Under the pieces are notes generated by a model. It did not search any database, was not told where the DNA came from, and was given only the letters and a program-made list of their open reading frames with translations. Positions 56,052 through 63,896 of a DNA stretch of 64,000 nucleotides are shown in pieces; the first letter of the stretch is position 1, and each line of letters begins with the position of its first letter. The stretch spans positions 1-64,000 of the forward strand of contig NZ_JAQFVF010000044.1 of NCBI RefSeq assembly GCF_027789125.1. The letters are read 5' to 3'. This stretch comes from Paenibacillus aestuarii (GTDB taxonomy: Bacteria; Bacillota; Bacilli; Paenibacillales; NBRC-103111). Position numbers and translations under genes: made by a program.

Positions 56052-56915
56052 CTATTTTCGCTGTTTGCTGGCGAGGATATCATGGGTTTTGGTCAAATAT
56101 TTCTTCACTTTCTTATACTCAGCACTGGCCACACCCGCGAACAAAATATCAATAACAGTCAACATCGCAATGCGCGATCCCATCGCTCCGCTGCGAATTG
56201 TAACCTCCGGTGTCGAAATACTTAACACAATATTCGCCTGCTCGGCGAGCGCGCTTTTGTTATATTTGGTAATGGCGATTAGGCAAGCGCCGTTCTTCTT
56301 GGCGATCTCCAGCGCATCCAGAATCTCAGCCGTGTTACCGGAGTTCGAGATAAAGATGGCGACGTCGTTCTTCTCCAGCAGCGTCGCGGCTGTCAGCTGG
56401 CTGTGACCGTCCGTATAGGTGTGGCACATCTTATTAATGCGCGAAAACTTCTGCTCCGCATCGATGCCGACGAGACCCGATGCCCCAACACCGAAAAAAA
56501 CGATACGGTTGCTCTCGCGCAGCACTTGCACAGCACGCTCGATCTCACGCTTATCGATAACACTAAGCGTGTCCTCGATCGATTTCATATTGTTGCGGGA
56601 TATATTCGATATGATCGTATGCAGATCATCACCTGGCTGAATGTCCGTATATTGATCCTTTTGCTCTTCATCCATAGAGCCAATAGAAGCCGAAATGCTG
56701 ACGATGAAATTCCGGTAGCCTTTGTAGCCCATCGTCTTGCAGAACCGCAGCACAGAGGCGTCGCTTGTCTTCGTCAACTGAGCCAAACTCTTAATCGATA
56801 GGTGAGGAATTTCTTCAAGGTTGTCCAGCACATAATCGGCCACCAGCTTCTCAACGGGGGTTAGGCTGTCCTTCATATCTCTAATTTTAATTAAAATGTT
56901 ATCGTTAATGGACAT
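56052..56915 (-). CDS. murR: RpiR-family regulator, MurR-like
   Basis: 287 residues. N-terminal helix-turn-helix (about 15-80; LTKTSDASVLRFCKTMGYKGYRNF) and C-terminal SIS sugar-phosphate domain (about 115-265; FFGVGASGLVGIDAEQKF, FISNSGNTAEILDALE). Adjacent to murQ, so MurNAc-6P is the likely effector. It has its own promoter-like sequence and a 136-base gap to murQ. Confidence 0.9.
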   Translation of the reverse strand: MSINDNILIKIRDMKDSLTPVEKLVADYVLDNLEEIPHLSIKSLAQLTKTSDASVLRFCKTMGYKGYRNFIVSISASIGSMDEEQKDQYTDIQPGDDLHTIISNISRNNMKSIEDTLSVIDKREIERAVQVLRESNRIVFFGVGASGLVGIDAEQKFSRINKMCHTYTDGHSQLTAATLLEKNDVAIFISNSGNTAEILDALEIAKKNGACLIAITKYNKSALAEQANIVLSISTPEVTIRSGAMGSRIAMLTVIDILFAGVASAEYKKVKKYLTKTHDILASKQRK

Positions 56916-56956
56916 ACGTTCATTCCTTTGCCGTCTTCGTTTTCAAAATTACTTTT

Positions 56957-56985
56957 AGTGTAATGTTTCGCACACACAAGTTCAA
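56957..56985 (-). promoter_or_regulatory. Candidate promoter of murR-like gene
   Basis: Minus-strand TTGAAC (56985-56980), 17-base spacer, TACACT (56962-56957). Confidence 0.5.
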
Positions 56986-57007
56986 TGGCTTCATATTGCT
57001 GTTTTTC

Positions 57008-57053
57008 AGAAATTTTATTTCAAAATAAATATCAACCCTGAAATTTTACTTCA
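57008..57053 (-). promoter_or_regulatory. Two operator-like motifs upstream of murR-like gene
   Basis: AGAAATTTTATTTCA (57008-57022) and TGAAATTTTACTTCA (57039-57053): near copies of one 15-base imperfect palindrome (TGAA...TTCA), 31 bases apart. A third, weaker copy lies at 55951. All lie upstream of the respective -35 boxes. Confidence 0.45.
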
Positions 57054-57128
57054 TTTTATAATGAGCATGAAATTATTGCAAGGGTAAATAAGTTGGATTT
57101 TGCTGCAGCTCTGGAAAAAAGGCGAAAA

Positions 57129-57165
57129 AGGGGCTATCCCCGTTAAAAAGCTTGGGACAGCCCCT
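57129..57165 (-). terminator. Terminator of glcDF
   Basis: AGGGGCT..CCC pairs with GGG..AGCCCCT and is followed by TTTTTCG on the minus strand. Confidence 0.8.
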
Positions 57166-57179
57166 ATATATTATTTCGT

Positions 57180-58559
57180 CTAACGCGTTTCTTCTATCAT
57201 ATGTTCACAGAGGAAGTCGACAATGTGTACGGCTTTCATCCGGTCCGACATGTGCTCGCGCTCAATGCCCAGCTTCATCTGCAGCAGACAGCCCGGATTG
57301 CTGGTAAGCAAATAATGCGCCTGTGTTTCCTTCACATGCTCCATCTTATGGTCGAGAATGTCCATCGACATCTCCGGTTGAACCAGATTGTAGATCCCCG
57401 CCGAGCCGCAGCAGCGGTCCGCACCACGCAGCTCAACCAGCTTCGCTCCATCGATCCGCTTCATTAAATCGCGCGGCGCATTGCCGGCTTTCATGACGTT
57501 GCGCAGATGGCACGAATCCTGGTACGTCACGGTGACCTGATCCGCGCCGGCAACCGTTTCCGCAGCAGCGAATTTCGGGATGTTGCCTCTTTCAATCAGC
57601 ATCTGGCTGATGTCCTTCACGTTCCCGGCAAATTGCAGCGCAGCTTCGGCGTACTCCGGATCGTCATGCAGCAGATGGCCGTATTCCACGAGCAGCGCGC
57701 CGCAGCCGCCGGCGTTGGAAATGATATAATCGACGCCTGCGCTACGGAACGCGTCGATATTGCTGCGAGCCAGGGCACGCGCCTGGTCGAGCTCTCCGCT
57801 GTGCGCATGCAGGGCGCCGCAGCAATTTTGCGTGTCCGGAATGACCACATCGAATCCGGCTTCCGACAGCAGTTTGACCGTGTTCTTATTCGTCTCGGTA
57901 AACAGCACATCCATGATACAGCCGCGGAACATGCCGACTGTAGCAATCGGCTTCTTGCCGCCTTTGGCCGGCACGTAGGTGCCCAGCTGCTCGACCACGC
58001 CTTTGGACGAGGCCTCGGGCAAGATGCGCTCCATCTGGCTCATCGAATCCGGCAGGATGCCCATGAGGCCTGACTTTTGCAGCAAGCCCTGAATGCCCGA
58101 GCGCTGATACAACCGGAGTGCTGAGCCCAGCAGGCGCATTCTGCGCTGGTTCGGGAACAGCTGGCCGAACGCAACTTTGCGGATCGGCTTGATCCACCAG
58201 CGGTGATCCTTATGCTTCTCGATCGCATCCCGCGTCTGCTCCAGCAGATGGCCGTATTTCACATCGGCCGGACAGACCGGTTCGCAAGCCCGGCAGCCAA
58301 GACAGAGATCCATCTGCTGCTGGAAAGATTCGTCCGGCACCATCAGATCGTCAACTACGGCCTTCATCAAGGCCAGGCGCCCGCGTGGGGAAGCCGCTTC
58401 GATGCCTGTTTCTTTGAACGTCGGGCAGGACGGCTGACAGAAGCCGCAGCGGATACAGTTGCTCAGTTCATCGTAATTCAACGTCAGCTTCAAGCGTTCA
58501 GCCAATGGATTCGGGCTGATTGAGGCCAACTGAGGTTTAATCGAAGTTGCTTGACTCAT
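57180..58559 (-). CDS. glcF: Glycolate/lactate oxidase Fe-S subunit GlcF
   Basis: 459 residues. Two 4Fe-4S motifs, CIRCGFCQPSCP near 35-46 and CLGCRACEPVCP near 86-97, then two CCG domains (NCCGALHAHSG near 243; RCCGSAGIYN near 383). Passes electrons from the FAD subunit to the membrane quinone pool. Start overlaps glcD stop by four bases. A GlcE-type third subunit is absent, as often in Gram-positives. Confidence 0.9.
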   Translation of the reverse strand: MSQATSIKPQLASISPNPLAERLKLTLNYDELSNCIRCGFCQPSCPTFKETGIEAASPRGRLALMKAVVDDLMVPDESFQQQMDLCLGCRACEPVCPADVKYGHLLEQTRDAIEKHKDHRWWIKPIRKVAFGQLFPNQRRMRLLGSALRLYQRSGIQGLLQKSGLMGILPDSMSQMERILPEASSKGVVEQLGTYVPAKGGKKPIATVGMFRGCIMDVLFTETNKNTVKLLSEAGFDVVIPDTQNCCGALHAHSGELDQARALARSNIDAFRSAGVDYIISNAGGCGALLVEYGHLLHDDPEYAEAALQFAGNVKDISQMLIERGNIPKFAAAETVAGADQVTVTYQDSCHLRNVMKAGNAPRDLMKRIDGAKLVELRGADRCCGSAGIYNLVQPEMSMDILDHKMEHVKETQAHYLLTSNPGCLLQMKLGIEREHMSDRMKAVHIVDFLCEHMIEETR

Positions 58560-59971
58560 CGCTGTACCACCAGCCTTTTGCGGGACTCTTTGGCGAAAAT
58601 TTTGCCGGGGTTCATAATGTTGTTCGGATCAAACGCGCGCTTGATGTTTTTCATCAGCTCAATGCCCGCTTCGCCAACCTTCCACTCCAAATAAGGCGCC
58701 TTCATCATTCCGACGCCATGCTCTCCCGTAATCGTGCCGCCCAATCGGATCGCCGCATCAAAAATCTCCTCGAACGCCTGCTCCACCCGATGAATCTCAT
58801 CGTGGTCGCGTGCGTCCGTCGTGCAGGTTGGATGCAGGTTGCCGTCGCCTGCGTGGCCGAATGTGCAGATTTGCACGTTATATTTTTTGGCAATTTGATT
58901 AATCTCTTTGACCATATCCGCGATTTTCGAACGCGGCACCGTCGCATCCTCGAGAATCGTCGTCGGACGAATCCGTGCAAGCGTGGACAGGGCGCTCCGG
59001 CGTGCCATCATCAGCTTCTCCGCTTCCTGTGCGCTGCCGGCAATCTTCACCTCAGCCGCTCCCTGTTCATGGCAAATACGCTTGATCGCTTCAATATCCT
59101 GCTCAATCGTCGCCATATCATTGCCATCCTGTTCAATCAATAACACCGCTTCCATATCCAGCGGCAGGCCGATCTTGTTGAATGCTTCGACGACGCGCAG
59201 CGTCGGATTATCAATAAATTCCAGCGTCGCCGGAATAATCTGATTGCCGATGATCGCAGATACCGTGTTGGCCGCAGCATTCATATCCTTATACATCGCC
59301 AGCATCGTCTTCTTATATTTAGGAGCCGGCAGCAGCTTCACGATCGCTTCGGTGATGATTGCAAGCGTACCCTCGGAGCCGACGAGCAGCTTCGTCAAAT
59401 CATAACCGGCGACATCTTTGTACAGCTTGCCGCCTGTGCGAATGATTTCGCCTGACGGCAGCACAGCTTCAAGGCCGATCACATAATCTTTGGTCGTGCC
59501 GTACTTCAGCCCGCGCAGTCCACCCGCGCACTCCATGATGTTCCCGCCAAGCGTAGAAATAACCATGCTGCTGGGATCCGGCGGGTAAAATAAACCAAGG
59601 CTCTCGACAGCCAAATGGAACTCTTTGGTATTGAGTCCAGGCTGAAACGTCGCGGTAAGATTCTCCTGATCAATCTCGATGAGCTTATTCATCCGGTTCA
59701 TGACCATCACGATGCCGCCTTCGGTCGCTACAGTCCCGCCGCATAGATTGCTGCCGGCGCCGCGGCCGACAATCGGAATCCGGTGCTCGTTGGCAACTTT
59801 CAGAATAGCCGCCACTTCTTCGCGCGTGCTTGGATAAATAACGCCGTCAGGCAAGTTTTGCACCATCGGGGTGGCATCGTAGGAATGGGTAACTAAAGCT
59901 TCGGGATCATCTTTGAACCAGTTGTCTCCGACAATTTGCCGAAGCTGCAGGCGGATGGATTCAGCTAACAT
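58556..59971 (-). CDS. glcD: Glycolate/D-lactate oxidase FAD subunit GlcD
   Basis: 471 residues. PCMH-type FAD-binding domain (about 38-215; GRGAGSNLCGGTVATEGG near 70) and FAD-oxidase C-terminal domain with EHGVGMMKAPYLEW near 418 and a final DPNNIMNPGKIF. Oxidises a 2-hydroxy acid; D-lactate is plausible because MurQ next door releases it, but glycolate is equally possible. AAAGGAG seven bases before the ATG. Confidence 0.9.
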   Translation of the reverse strand: MLAESIRLQLRQIVGDNWFKDDPEALVTHSYDATPMVQNLPDGVIYPSTREEVAAILKVANEHRIPIVGRGAGSNLCGGTVATEGGIVMVMNRMNKLIEIDQENLTATFQPGLNTKEFHLAVESLGLFYPPDPSSMVISTLGGNIMECAGGLRGLKYGTTKDYVIGLEAVLPSGEIIRTGGKLYKDVAGYDLTKLLVGSEGTLAIITEAIVKLLPAPKYKKTMLAMYKDMNAAANTVSAIIGNQIIPATLEFIDNPTLRVVEAFNKIGLPLDMEAVLLIEQDGNDMATIEQDIEAIKRICHEQGAAEVKIAGSAQEAEKLMMARRSALSTLARIRPTTILEDATVPRSKIADMVKEINQIAKKYNVQICTFGHAGDGNLHPTCTTDARDHDEIHRVEQAFEEIFDAAIRLGGTITGEHGVGMMKAPYLEWKVGEAGIELMKNIKRAFDPNNIMNPGKIFAKESRKRLVVQR

Positions 59972-60006
59972 GGGAATGCTCCTTTCAAAATAAACAGACT
60001 CACTCT

Positions 60007-60061
60007 CTTCTGGTAAAAATCTTCTGCAAAAACTCTTCTGGTGAACAGGTCATCTGATGAC
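60007..60061. promoter_or_regulatory. Repeats and palindrome in glcD / GntR intergenic region
   Basis: CTTCTG recurs at 60007, 60021 and 60035, a 14-base period, with CTCTTCTGGT doubled. GTCATC-t-GATGAC (60049-60061) is a perfect 6-1-6 palindrome of the size FadR-type regulators bind. It lies between glcD and the divergent regulator. Confidence 0.5.
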
Positions 60062-60130
60062 TTTTCAACCATTATATCGTATGATTGAATAGATGTATAT
60101 GGTCTGATCAATGATTCCGGAGGTTCACAC

Positions 60131-60862
60131 ATGACGTCATCTTTTCCATCCGCCAAACCCCAAAAAGGATCGGACATCGTTCTCGAACAGCTCAAAAAAC
60201 GCATCGAATCCGGTGAGTACAGCCCTGGCTACCGCTTGCCCTCTGTCGTCGACTTGGCAAGCGGCTTCAATGTCGGCCGTTCTACCATCCGTGAAGCACT
60301 CAGCGCTTTGAAAGCGATGGGCTGGCTCGATATCCGCCACGGTGAAGGCACTTTTGTCAGTGATGTGCTTCCTTCTGCGGAAGTGCAGCCGGAATCGGCT
60401 GGATTTTTTCATAGCAAAGAATCGTTCCAGGAAATACTCGAGATCCGCAAATACATAGAATCTGGCTGCGCCTCCCTCGCCTCCATGCGCCGGACTGCAG
60501 AAGATTTGGAGCAGCTTCAGATGACGCTGAACCTTATGCAGGAAGTGCTGGAGGACGAAAAAGCGTCCGAGGCCGCAGACGTACAGTTCCACCAGCTGAT
60601 TGCACGCGCCTCGCACAATTCCCTGTTCATTCAGATGATGGATAGTTTGACCAAAAGAATGCAGGAGAGCATGGGCGATTCGCGCCGCCTGTGGTTTTTC
60701 TCCGAGCTGGCCTCGGGCCAGCAGCTCCTGGAGGAGCACACCGGCATCTTCGAAGCGATCCGCGACCATGACGAGACGCTCGCGTCGGCACGGATGATGC
60801 AGCATCTCGTCAAGGTCGAGTCGGTGCTGGGGAAGATGATGCCGCCTCGTGAAACACGGTAG
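60131..60862 (+). CDS. FadR-subfamily GntR regulator
   Basis: 243 residues. Winged helix at about 12-80 (LPSVVDLASGFNVGRSTIREALSALKAMGWL, GEGTFV) and an FCD ligand domain at about 95-230. Divergent from glcDF, which it likely controls in response to lactate or glycolate, as LldR and GlcC do. GGAGG seven bases before the ATG. Confidence 0.9.
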   Translation: MTSSFPSAKPQKGSDIVLEQLKKRIESGEYSPGYRLPSVVDLASGFNVGRSTIREALSALKAMGWLDIRHGEGTFVSDVLPSAEVQPESAGFFHSKESFQEILEIRKYIESGCASLASMRRTAEDLEQLQMTLNLMQEVLEDEKASEAADVQFHQLIARASHNSLFIQMMDSLTKRMQESMGDSRRLWFFSELASGQQLLEEHTGIFEAIRDHDETLASARMMQHLVKVESVLGKMMPPRETR

Positions 60863-60906
60863 CGGTGGGGAGGAGCGGCAGGTTTGGCGGGACGACGGGC
60901 GGCGAG

Positions 60907-61170
60907 CAGACTATCTGGCGGGACGACAGGCGGGGAGAAGCTAATGCGTAGGCTCGGACTGCGGTAGTGCAGCAAGCCTGGCAGAACGACGGGCGGGGCG
61001 AAGCTAATGCGGAGGGCAGGCGGCGGTGAGCAAAATGCCAGCGATGCGTAGGCTCGGACTCCGTTAGTGCAGCAAGCCTGGCGGGACGGCGGGCGGGGCG
61101 AAGCTAATGCGGAGGGCAGGCGGCGCTGAGCAAAATGCCAGCGATGCGTAGGCTCGGACTCCGGTAGTAC
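60907..61170. repeat. 100-base tandem repeat array
   Basis: ATGCGTAGGCTCGGACT recurs at 60944, 61044 and 61144, and the sequence between is near-identical over two full 100-base units (about 60943-61142) with a partial third. A related half unit (CTGGCGGGACGAC / GGCGGGGAGAAGCTAATGCG) precedes them from 60915. GC-rich, no open frame conserved, in a gene-free gap. Confidence 0.85.
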
Positions 61171-61173
61171 GCT

Positions 61174-61360
61174 GTAGTCCTACTTTGCCCAACTACAGAC
61201 AGCCAAAAGTAGCCTTCCACCATTGTAGTCAGGTTTTGCCCAATTAGAAGCCCTTTTTCGGAGCCAATGCGAAAGAGTGCGCTCCAGTCAGGCAAAATCG
61301 GGCTACTGCAACTCAGCAGCCACTTCTTTCGAATTTAGTTCGGCAAATTCGGACTCAAGC
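61174..61360. repeat. Cluster of degenerate 23-25-base repeats
   Basis: Four related segments with GTAGTC...TTTGCCC...ACTAC character at 61174-61196, 61225-61247, 61285-61308 (inverted) and about 61334-61358 (inverted, weaker). Each has GTAGT/ACTAC-type ends and a TTTGCC or GGCAAA core, spaced about 50-60 bases. The remaining gap to 61573 holds nothing recognisable. Confidence 0.5.
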
Positions 61361-61573
61361 TACTTAACATCCATTCACAGCACTACCACCATCCACTCTC
61401 TTCAACGCAAATTAAACTCCGCAAAAGCAAACTATATCTAGCTACTCAACGCCCTTTCGAGGCAAATTCCACTTAAGCACTAAGTAATCATGCAACGCAA
61501 AAAAGGCCGCTCTACCGAAGTAGCCAGCCCTCACCCATCCTCGCCCCAGCGTCCACAATCACACCGCTTCCCG

Positions 61574-62839
61574 CTACTCCCGCTGCACCATCTCGCCAAA
61601 CTCCGCGTACATCCGCTCCTCCGCCGGCAGCGTCTCCGCGACGATCCGTCCGCGGCTTACGACGTACCGGCACGCCGGCTGCTGCCGCACGAGATCCATC
61701 GCATCGCTGCCGGGCAGCAAAACAAAGCTAGCGGGATTCCCCACCGTTACGCCAAAGCCTTCAAGCTGCAGCGTCCGGGCAGCGCGCTCCGTGACCATGC
61801 GCACAAGCTCCGCTACTTCCGCCCGGCCCGTCATGTGGGCCAGGTGGGCCGCCATGTGGCAAGCTTGCAGCATATTGCCGGTGCCGAACGGGTAGAACGG
61901 CGTCCGGATATCATCATGCGCAATGCTGACATTAACGCCAGCTTGCCACAGCTCTCGGATGCGCGCAATGCCGCGCCCTTTGGGATAGCTGTCAAAGCGG
62001 CCCTGCATCGCGCTGTTGATAAGCGGGCAGCAGACGACGTGGATGCCCGCCTGCACAAGCAAACCGAGCACCTTCTGAAAGTAGGGCTCGCTGTAATACG
62101 CCGACGCGCTCGCATGCGCCGCCGTCACACGACCTCGCATCCCGGTGCGGATCGCCAGATGCGCGACGGCCTCCAAGAAGCGCGAGTGACCATCGTCAAT
62201 CTCGTCGCAAAAAACATGCACCAGGCTGCCGTACCGCTCAGCCAGCCTGAAGCAAACCTCCAGCGAGGCGAGTCCCTCCTCGCGGGTCATCTCCAGATGC
62301 GGGATAGCGCCGACCCCATCCGCGCCAAGCCACAGCGCTTCCTCGAGGCGCTGCTCATTATCCGGGCATGCACGGATGCCGTCTTGCGGGAACGCAATGA
62401 CCTGTACGTGCATGTACGGCTTGACGCGCTCGCGGAGCGTGAGCAGTGCGCGCAGCGCGGTCAGCTTCGGATCGGAGATGTCCGCCTGGGTTCTCACATG
62501 GAGAACACCCTGCTGCATCAGCATCCGAAGCACCCGCTCCGCGCGCGCCAGCACGTCGGCCTCGGTGAGCGCTTGCTTGCGCTTGTGCCAGAGCCCGATG
62601 CCTTCGAAGAGCGTTCCGCTCTCGTTCCAGGCGGGCTCGCCGGCTGTGAGCACCGTGTCCAGATGAATATGGGACTCGACAAAAGGCGGAAGCAGGACAT
62701 GCCCGCTTCCGTCAATCTCTTTCAACCCGCTCCCCGCCGGTACCAAGCCGAGGGCGACGATTTCACCGGCGTGAACACCGATATCCAACGCTTCCTGCCG
62801 TTCCAGCAAACGGACATTACGTACAACGAGATCCAACAT
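61574..62839 (-). CDS. Cytosine-deaminase-like amidohydrolase
   Basis: 421 residues, close to E. coli CodA along its length: ESHIHLDTVLTAGEPAWNESGTLFEGI from residue 55 with His57 and His59, AIPHLEMTREEG near 178, CDEIDD at 211-216, HAS at 242, FDSYPKGRGI near 282 and HDDI at 309-312. The CodA metal ligand in HCDEIDD is Phe210 here, with a His two residues earlier (His208). May deaminate another pyrimidine or pterin-like base. GGAGAGGTGA before the ATG. Its neighbours are an ABC permease and an oxidase. Confidence 0.85.
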   Translation of the reverse strand: MLDLVVRNVRLLERQEALDIGVHAGEIVALGLVPAGSGLKEIDGSGHVLLPPFVESHIHLDTVLTAGEPAWNESGTLFEGIGLWHKRKQALTEADVLARAERVLRMLMQQGVLHVRTQADISDPKLTALRALLTLRERVKPYMHVQVIAFPQDGIRACPDNEQRLEEALWLGADGVGAIPHLEMTREEGLASLEVCFRLAERYGSLVHVFCDEIDDGHSRFLEAVAHLAIRTGMRGRVTAAHASASAYYSEPYFQKVLGLLVQAGIHVVCCPLINSAMQGRFDSYPKGRGIARIRELWQAGVNVSIAHDDIRTPFYPFGTGNMLQACHMAAHLAHMTGRAEVAELVRMVTERAARTLQLEGFGVTVGNPASFVLLPGSDAMDLVRQQPACRYVVSRGRIVAETLPAEERMYAEFGEMVQRE

Positions 62840-62950
62840 CTGAACTCACCTCTCCCGAGTTTGACAACCACCGTGCGGCAGGCGCCATGTAGCAGGTGCC
62901 ATGCGACTCCAAACGCAAGCGCCGATAGTCACATGTTCCATTATTTCCCA

Positions 62951-63847
62951 TCAGTTATCCTTCTTCATCTCAGACTCGTGCCACGAGCTCAGCATCCACT
63001 TCGCAAAAGCATTTACTAATAGAAAGAACAAAATGCCAAGCGCCGAGGCGGATAGCCCGCAAGCGAACAAGTAGGGCGTTTTCAAGCGGGCCGCCGCATA
63101 CGTAATCGCATACCCCAAGCCGCCGTTACCGCCACCGATCCCGGCAATATACTCCCCGACAATAGCGCCTACGACCGACAGGGTACAGGAAATTTTCAGT
63201 CCGGCGACGATATACGGCAAGGCAGCCGGAATGCGCAGCTTCCACATCGTTTGCAGCGAATTGGCATTATAGAGGTAGAAAAGATTGCTCATGTTTTGAT
63301 CCGTGGAGTTCAGACCAATCAGTGTATTGGACAGCATCGGGAAAAATCCGATCAAAAATGCAATGATGACAATCGCATTCATGCCGGCGTCAAACCAGAT
63401 CACAATCAGCGGCGCAATCGCCACAATCGGGATCGTCTGCAAAATAATGGCGTACGGGTAAACACCTTTTTCAATCCATTTGGACATCGCCAGCAAAATC
63501 GCACCGGACACCCCGAGAATGATGCTGAGAAAAAAGCCCAGCACCGCTTCCAGCGTCGTCGTGGAGACGGCCATCCAAAGCCCGCCGGCATTTTCGATAG
63601 CAGCCATAACGATATCGGACGGTTTGGGCAGCAAATAGACCGGCGCCTTCAGCAAGTAAGCGATAAACTCCCAGCCCCCGATGAACACCACGAAAGCCAC
63701 GAGCGGCGGGGCCACATGCTTCATGAAATGCAGAAATGCGCGCCCCGGCGATGCACCTTCCTCCAGCCGGCTGGCCCAAGCCGCCCGTTCACGAGCAGGG
63801 AAAATTTCGTCCGGCAGCATTTGTACATAATTCGAGTCAACAGCCAT
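62951..63847 (-). CDS. SsuC/ThiX-type ABC transporter permease
   Basis: 298 residues, six membrane helices after a 45-residue cytoplasmic N-terminus. EAA-like loop FYLYNANSLQTMWKLRIPAALPYIVAGLK near 195-222. The family imports sulfonates, taurine or pyrimidine precursors of thiamine. With a CodA-like deaminase beside it, a pyrimidine or base-like substrate is plausible. ATG 63845-63847 chosen from AAAGGAG. ATPase and binding protein would lie beyond the window. Confidence 0.88.
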   Translation of the reverse strand: MAVDSNYVQMLPDEIFPARERAAWASRLEEGASPGRAFLHFMKHVAPPLVAFVVFIGGWEFIAYLLKAPVYLLPKPSDIVMAAIENAGGLWMAVSTTTLEAVLGFFLSIILGVSGAILLAMSKWIEKGVYPYAIILQTIPIVAIAPLIVIWFDAGMNAIVIIAFLIGFFPMLSNTLIGLNSTDQNMSNLFYLYNANSLQTMWKLRIPAALPYIVAGLKISCTLSVVGAIVGEYIAGIGGGNGGLGYAITYAAARLKTPYLFACGLSASALGILFFLLVNAFAKWMLSSWHESEMKKDN

Positions 63848-63896
63848 CCTGATTCGCTCCTTTCGTCCATTCGTTCCAGCGATCAATCACACGCGA

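Noticed and set aside
60907..61170. CRISPR array
   Set aside because: Repeat unit is 100 bases and adjoining, without short unique spacers, and no cas genes are present.
61490..63019. 509-codon open frame on the plus strand opposite the deaminase
   Set aside because: Shadow of the GC-rich deaminase gene: Arg/His/Pro-rich product without family features, no ribosome site, while the minus strand encodes a clear CodA-like protein.
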